The notes under the pieces were generated by a model. That model saw only the letters and a list, made by a program, of their open reading frames with translations. It had not been told where the DNA came from and searched no databases. Both the position numbers and the translations under genes were made by a program. Below, in pieces: positions 59,865 to 64,000 of a stretch of 64,000 bases of DNA. Source of the stretch: Allium sativum (Eukaryota > Streptophyta > Magnoliopsida > Asparagales > Amaryllidaceae). The stretch lies in NCBI GenBank assembly GCA_030737875.1, contig CM060915.1, forward strand, positions 572,120,577-572,184,576, written 5' to 3'. Each line of letters begins with the position of its first letter. Position 1 is the stretch's first letter.

Positions 59865-60732
59865 ACGTGGCATACTTATATATTGTACATGGCCATATTA
59901 GATTAATAGATGTAACATGGTAAGCTTATACGTTACTAAGTAAAGTTTTAAACATGGATAATCCTAGTTTTGGATATGCTAAATACACTCTTTAGAGCCT
60001 GTACCTGATTTCTGTAGGTTTCGAGTAAGAAATGAAAATGGGTTTGTAAACATGGATCGTGCCTAAACAATATTAACAGGCCTAAGTATAATTATAACTT
60101 ACCTAATCTTGCTTAGTTAAATCTTGTGGTCACGTGGCCCATTTAAGATTACACAGGAACGAAAACTATAAATGCCTAATCCTAGGTATGACATGGCCAT
60201 ATGATATACAATAGATAGAAGGTAATATGAATGTGTTTAATATTATATTACCGTGCCAATAAGATTAACTAAAATTTAATTAAAGTTTAAGGTTTTGTTT
60301 GTTTAATATTAAAGCGATACATATAAATTTTTGTAACATACGCGTATGTCATCAGAATTCGACAAGATCGGAAGCTTGGGAACCATATCGATAAATGCTT
60401 CATTATGGATCTGGTTTGGTCAGAGTTGGCAGTTAGAAGTTTTAATTAAATTAAACGCCAGTTTATTTTAATTAAAACAAGATGTTTTGACGACAAATGG
60501 AAACACAAGGTGAGTACAACTCACTCAGTTCTATCCTACTTATATTTATATAAGTCGGGTTTTTATTTTGTGTGCAATGTTTGCTAATGATTGATAACTG
60601 CATGACTGTTTGCATGGATGCTGAATATTTATAAATGCCCATCGATTGAATTAAACGTTGTTTAATTCAATTGAAATAAATCGTTGTTTCAATGATTATA
60701 TTCCAAACGAGGTAACTTACCTTATTGGTTAC
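58059..60732 (+). repeat. G' LTR, inverted relative to G
   Basis: It starts TGTAACTTCCCTG and is the diverged reverse complement of the G 5' LTR, reading on the plus strand. It is cut at 60732 by H, leaving about 2.7 kb; the rest is off-window. An AT repeat lies near 59839-59863. No credible gene is seen. Confidence 0.78.
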
Positions 60733-61916
60733 TGTAACAACCCGAAATATCACAACCAATTTAAAATTTTAATTTGGCTATTTTAGTGAATTTTGAATAT
60801 TTAAAATAAATTATTTTAAATATTATAGACGAAAAGTCTATTCGAATCGATGTTTGAAAATAAATATATTTATTTTAATTATAAGCAAGGCCTGAAATGG
60901 CGCGGCAGTTTGAAAATTTGAATTCGAACTTTGACTGACTGTACCGGGTGCAAAATAAAACGGATTTTAGTGAAACAAAAAATATTTAAATCTGTTTATG
61001 AATATCTTTCTATTGAATCTGAAAAATCGAAGTTTCATAGCGGGAATCAAAAGTTATGGCCAAATGAATTTTCAGAAAGGTCGCTATAGAGTTTATATAA
61101 CTCTTGAAAATAGCCATTTTGGAAATGACCTCCGTTTTCGACGAAACCACTTTTGTTGGATCCGGGATGTCAAATTATTGCTACTTTTCAAATTCCATAA
61201 ATTTTGAAGTTAATATGTGAGCGTGCAAAGGAAAATCTGTTTGGTTGATTTCAGTCAAATTGGATCGATTAGAAAATGGTCATTTTTCAAACGGTCTCAA
61301 AATTCGATGAAGCTAGTTTTGTTGGGATCATATCGTCAAAACATAGTTGGATTCATTTTTTTGGAATTTTTGGGATCAGTTTGTGGCCCCGACAAATTGA
61401 AATGCACCTTTAAAATCGAACATTAAATGTTTTCTATTTTAATTTGAAGAGAAACTGATTGAAACAATCGGATGGGCCTACGAAACATATCCCATTGTGT
61501 TCGGAATGGGGCTATTTAGCTAGGGACGTCAGTCGTTGGGTTTTGATTGGAGTTCGTATGTAGTGAGGGGGTATTTATGGATTTTAAAAATATATAATAA
61601 AAAATATAACCAATCACATTCATTCTCTCTCCCCGCTAAAAAAAACCCGATAACCCTCTGATCGACGACGGAAAAGAGTTCCGTGCTTCCTGGCCAATTT
61701 CTGGCCAAACCCCTCACCATTACACCTCGACCAAGTTGAAGCTTTTGTAGTACTCGTCGAGGGCTTCAAATCCATACCTACCACTCCCCTACCATCGCTC
61801 CACCGTCAAGATCTACCACCACGAAGTTGACCACTTCACTTCGCCGTTGCCGCTATAGTGGATCGAACACCACCGCACCCCCTTGCGCGCCTGCGCCTTT
61901 CCAGGCTCTTCCTTGT
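60733..61916 (+). repeat. Element H: start of an LTR of the E/F family
   Basis: TGTAACAACCCG followed by about 1.18 kb homologous to the E arms and, reversed, to the end of F. It is interrupted at 61916 by J. GTTAC at 60728-60732 is the probable left target duplication. The last part (about 61640-61916) is the GC-richer leader-like segment. Confidence 0.78.
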
Positions 61917-64000
61917 TGAAACACCCCACCTCCGTTAGGGTCACTCTCAAAGGGAATGCCCTAATTTTGGTGGAGGTTTATAAGTATAAGTCGCAGATAT
62001 ACAAGACAGATATAAGAACACATATTTGTAAAACAGCGGAAAAACAAGCAACTTTTTATTTCATAATAAGCAAATACGTGTTACAGCAACATCACCATGA
62101 TTGTCTTACATCCTTTCCAAAAACATAACACTTCCATAATCTGTCTTGATTACATTTTATTTAAAGAAGCATAAAGAAAACATAGATAAAACTGCAAAAG
62201 CCCCACAGTGGTTGTCCAAAGCCATAGTTCAAAAACGGAAAGTTCCAAGCAATACATTTCTCTTCTTCAAGCTGGATGTTAATGCTGGTCAAGCTGCAGT
62301 GTTCCCTCCCTGTGGACCTGGGGGGGGGGGGGGGAACGGAAGAAAAGAAGACGAAAGAAAAGTAGAGTCAGACATAAAGCCTGAGTAAGTCTAGTACTAT
62401 TTTGTCTATGAATAAAGAACTGGGTAAGATAAGTATAATCAAGAAGTGGGAAAGCACTATAAACTTAGTTAAGTTGTCTAGGGTCGAATATACTATCGTA
62501 CCCCATGTTAATCTCTGAACCCATATAAACTAGTTCCCAACTGGCACCCCATAATCAGGGTGAAGTGATCCATTCTATGATGATCGGCTCCTACTCGCAT
62601 AGTTACATGTGTCTTACGGCCCCCGATGTTGTAGTTACCTATGCTTGTCCCACCATGGGGTGTATCAAGTCCCATGGCAGCGGCCCGACACAACCTTAGA
62701 ATGCACAGGTATGCTACTGGTGCCCAGTGCTTTATTTTTCTGCGCCGGAGTGTGTGCACGCCCGCACCCCGTTAGAACCTACACTGCTACACCACCGCCG
62801 TCGATTTGACCTCTTACAATCAGCCTAGTAATCGTGCCCCACCCTGCCTAGTTTCAGGGTATCATGATACACCTTTTAGGGTTACTGCTGAAAAGGGTCC
62901 CCCGTTACTAGGTTTTCTATCTCTAGCCAACATGCTAAGTTGGTTAAGTGTTTTCTAACCTAACCCCCACCAGTCCGTTTAGTATAGCATGTTCCATTTT
63001 GATTAAGTCATTAGTTCACTTAATCCTAACAATCCTGACTCAGCCTTAATTGTCTTATTAAGGCCCTGACCTCTCACATTAGACAGGTATTGTCGTGGCT
63101 GCATGTTGCCGGTTGGTTCCGGGCAGTCTTACGCCACAACTCAGTCTAACCTCGGGTCCTTATTGAGCTCCATGTTTAACCTCCCACATTGGATAGGTAT
63201 TGTTGTGACTACTGGACAGCCGGGCGGTTCCGGGCAGGTTTACATCACAACTCAATCCAACCTCGGGTTAAACACATCGTATTTTCTACATTTACATATT
63301 TTGTCTTTCTTCTTTATTTATAGGTAAATATTTGCGGCCCATTATTAAGTTAATGGTGTAAAGGTTACACCAGTCATGGGCCCAACCCATACTTGAATTT
63401 GGGCCCTTCTATTTTATATTTTCATTCATTAGTAATTTTAACCCAACGTTATTTTCCCCCGTTTAACACGTCCGTTTATTATATATATATGTTGGGCTTA
63501 GCCTTTTAAAGCCCAACTTAGCCATGCGAAAAGGGGAGGCTTAAAGCGTGATCATATACACAAAAAGGGGAATGTGAGCGTATGAACTTGCAATATGACG
63601 TTGGAAATACAAAATAGAAACTGGTGTACTTGCATAGTGGTAACATATACTTTGGTCATAAAGCATAAGTGACATGAATCAAACTATGTAAACTTGTAGT
63701 TAAGTTAAGAATATCACTATTGACACATGGGCTTAACTACAACATAAACCTATACTTTTATTCAGACATAATGTCAAACATAAACAAATCATGTTCATAA
63801 GGTTTCTACAAGTTTACAAAGGGGATTACTTTTGTTACTAATACAAAAGCATAGTTCAACTTAATCATGATTTAAGTCTAATCACATAACGATGGTACAA
63901 ATATACTTATGCATAAATATTCCTAAACATGGTGTTTACTTTATTCAAGCAAACTTGCAAAAAGGGATTTTTGAGTCTAACCTAGCCATGTCTCACATAT
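61917..64000 (-). repeat. Element J: Tekay-like LTR, running off the window
   Basis: It starts TGAAACACCCC (TGTAACACCCC with one change) and keeps the layout of the B LTR in the same orientation: a CCATGGG/CCCATGG hairpin with a TGTATCAAG-containing loop (62653-62677), then the duplicated hairpin (63079-63273). CTTGT (61912-61916) is the likely left target duplication. No gene is seen. Confidence 0.85.
63079..63273. repeat. Duplicated conserved LTR hairpin, element J
   Basis: Copy 1 (63079-63149): TTAGAC/GTCTAA. Copy 2 (63174-63273): outermost GTTTAACC/GGTTAAAC, then TTGGAT/ATCCAA, then GTTGTGA/TCACAAC. Apical CCGG...CCGGGCAG is kept. Confidence 0.8.

Overview
The window is angiosperm nuclear DNA made entirely of nested LTR retrotransposons. 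I found no host gene, tRNA, rRNA or CRISPR array. A flowering plant with a large, repeat-rich genome is indicated by long (3 to 6 kb) LTRs starting TGTAAC, primer sites matching initiator tRNA-Met, and a Ty3/gypsy polyprotein ending in a chromodomain (chromovirus, Tekay/Del type). The species cannot be read from the sequence.

Layout, from oldest host to newest guest. Element G (minus, LTRs up to 5.8 kb, about 1 kb of non-coding internal DNA) holds F, whose LTR tail is 43608-48308. F holds element C (minus, decayed gag-pol; pieces 1-266, 24576-25916, 39936-43607). C holds two elements side by side. B (267-24575) is internally deleted, and its right LTR carries solo LTR S (5126-9568) and intact element A (9906-21508). 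D (25917-39935) has a broken gag-pol, and its right LTR carries E (34644-37500), a palindrome of two inverted LTR segments. Right of G lie a Ty1/copia fragment (57177-58058), an LTR G' in the opposite orientation (58059-60732), an LTR start H (60733-61916) and another Tekay-type LTR J (61917 to the window end). Five-base target duplications support most joins: TTATG for S, ATAAA for A, TTCAG for D, TTACT for E, and an imperfect pair for B.

Element A is the only plausibly autonomous unit. Its 1503-codon Gag-PR-RT-RH-INT-chromodomain frame is open, all catalytic residues are present, and its two LTRs appear to differ by one substitution plus an AT-repeat length change. B and G keep ends, primer site and polypurine tract but not a full protein set, so they could move only with enzymes supplied by a relative such as A.

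The most interesting signal is inside the Tekay-type LTRs. Downstream of the TATA box, all nine carry two tandem copies of a stem-loop whose arms change in a compensatory way between families while an apical CCGG...CCGG motif and flanking internal loops stay fixed. At least two other stem-loop types sit beside it in constant order, suggesting a structured leader RNA (or DNA structure) under selection. The second is the palindromic element E, which appears to have integrated as a unit with two identical LTR outer ends.
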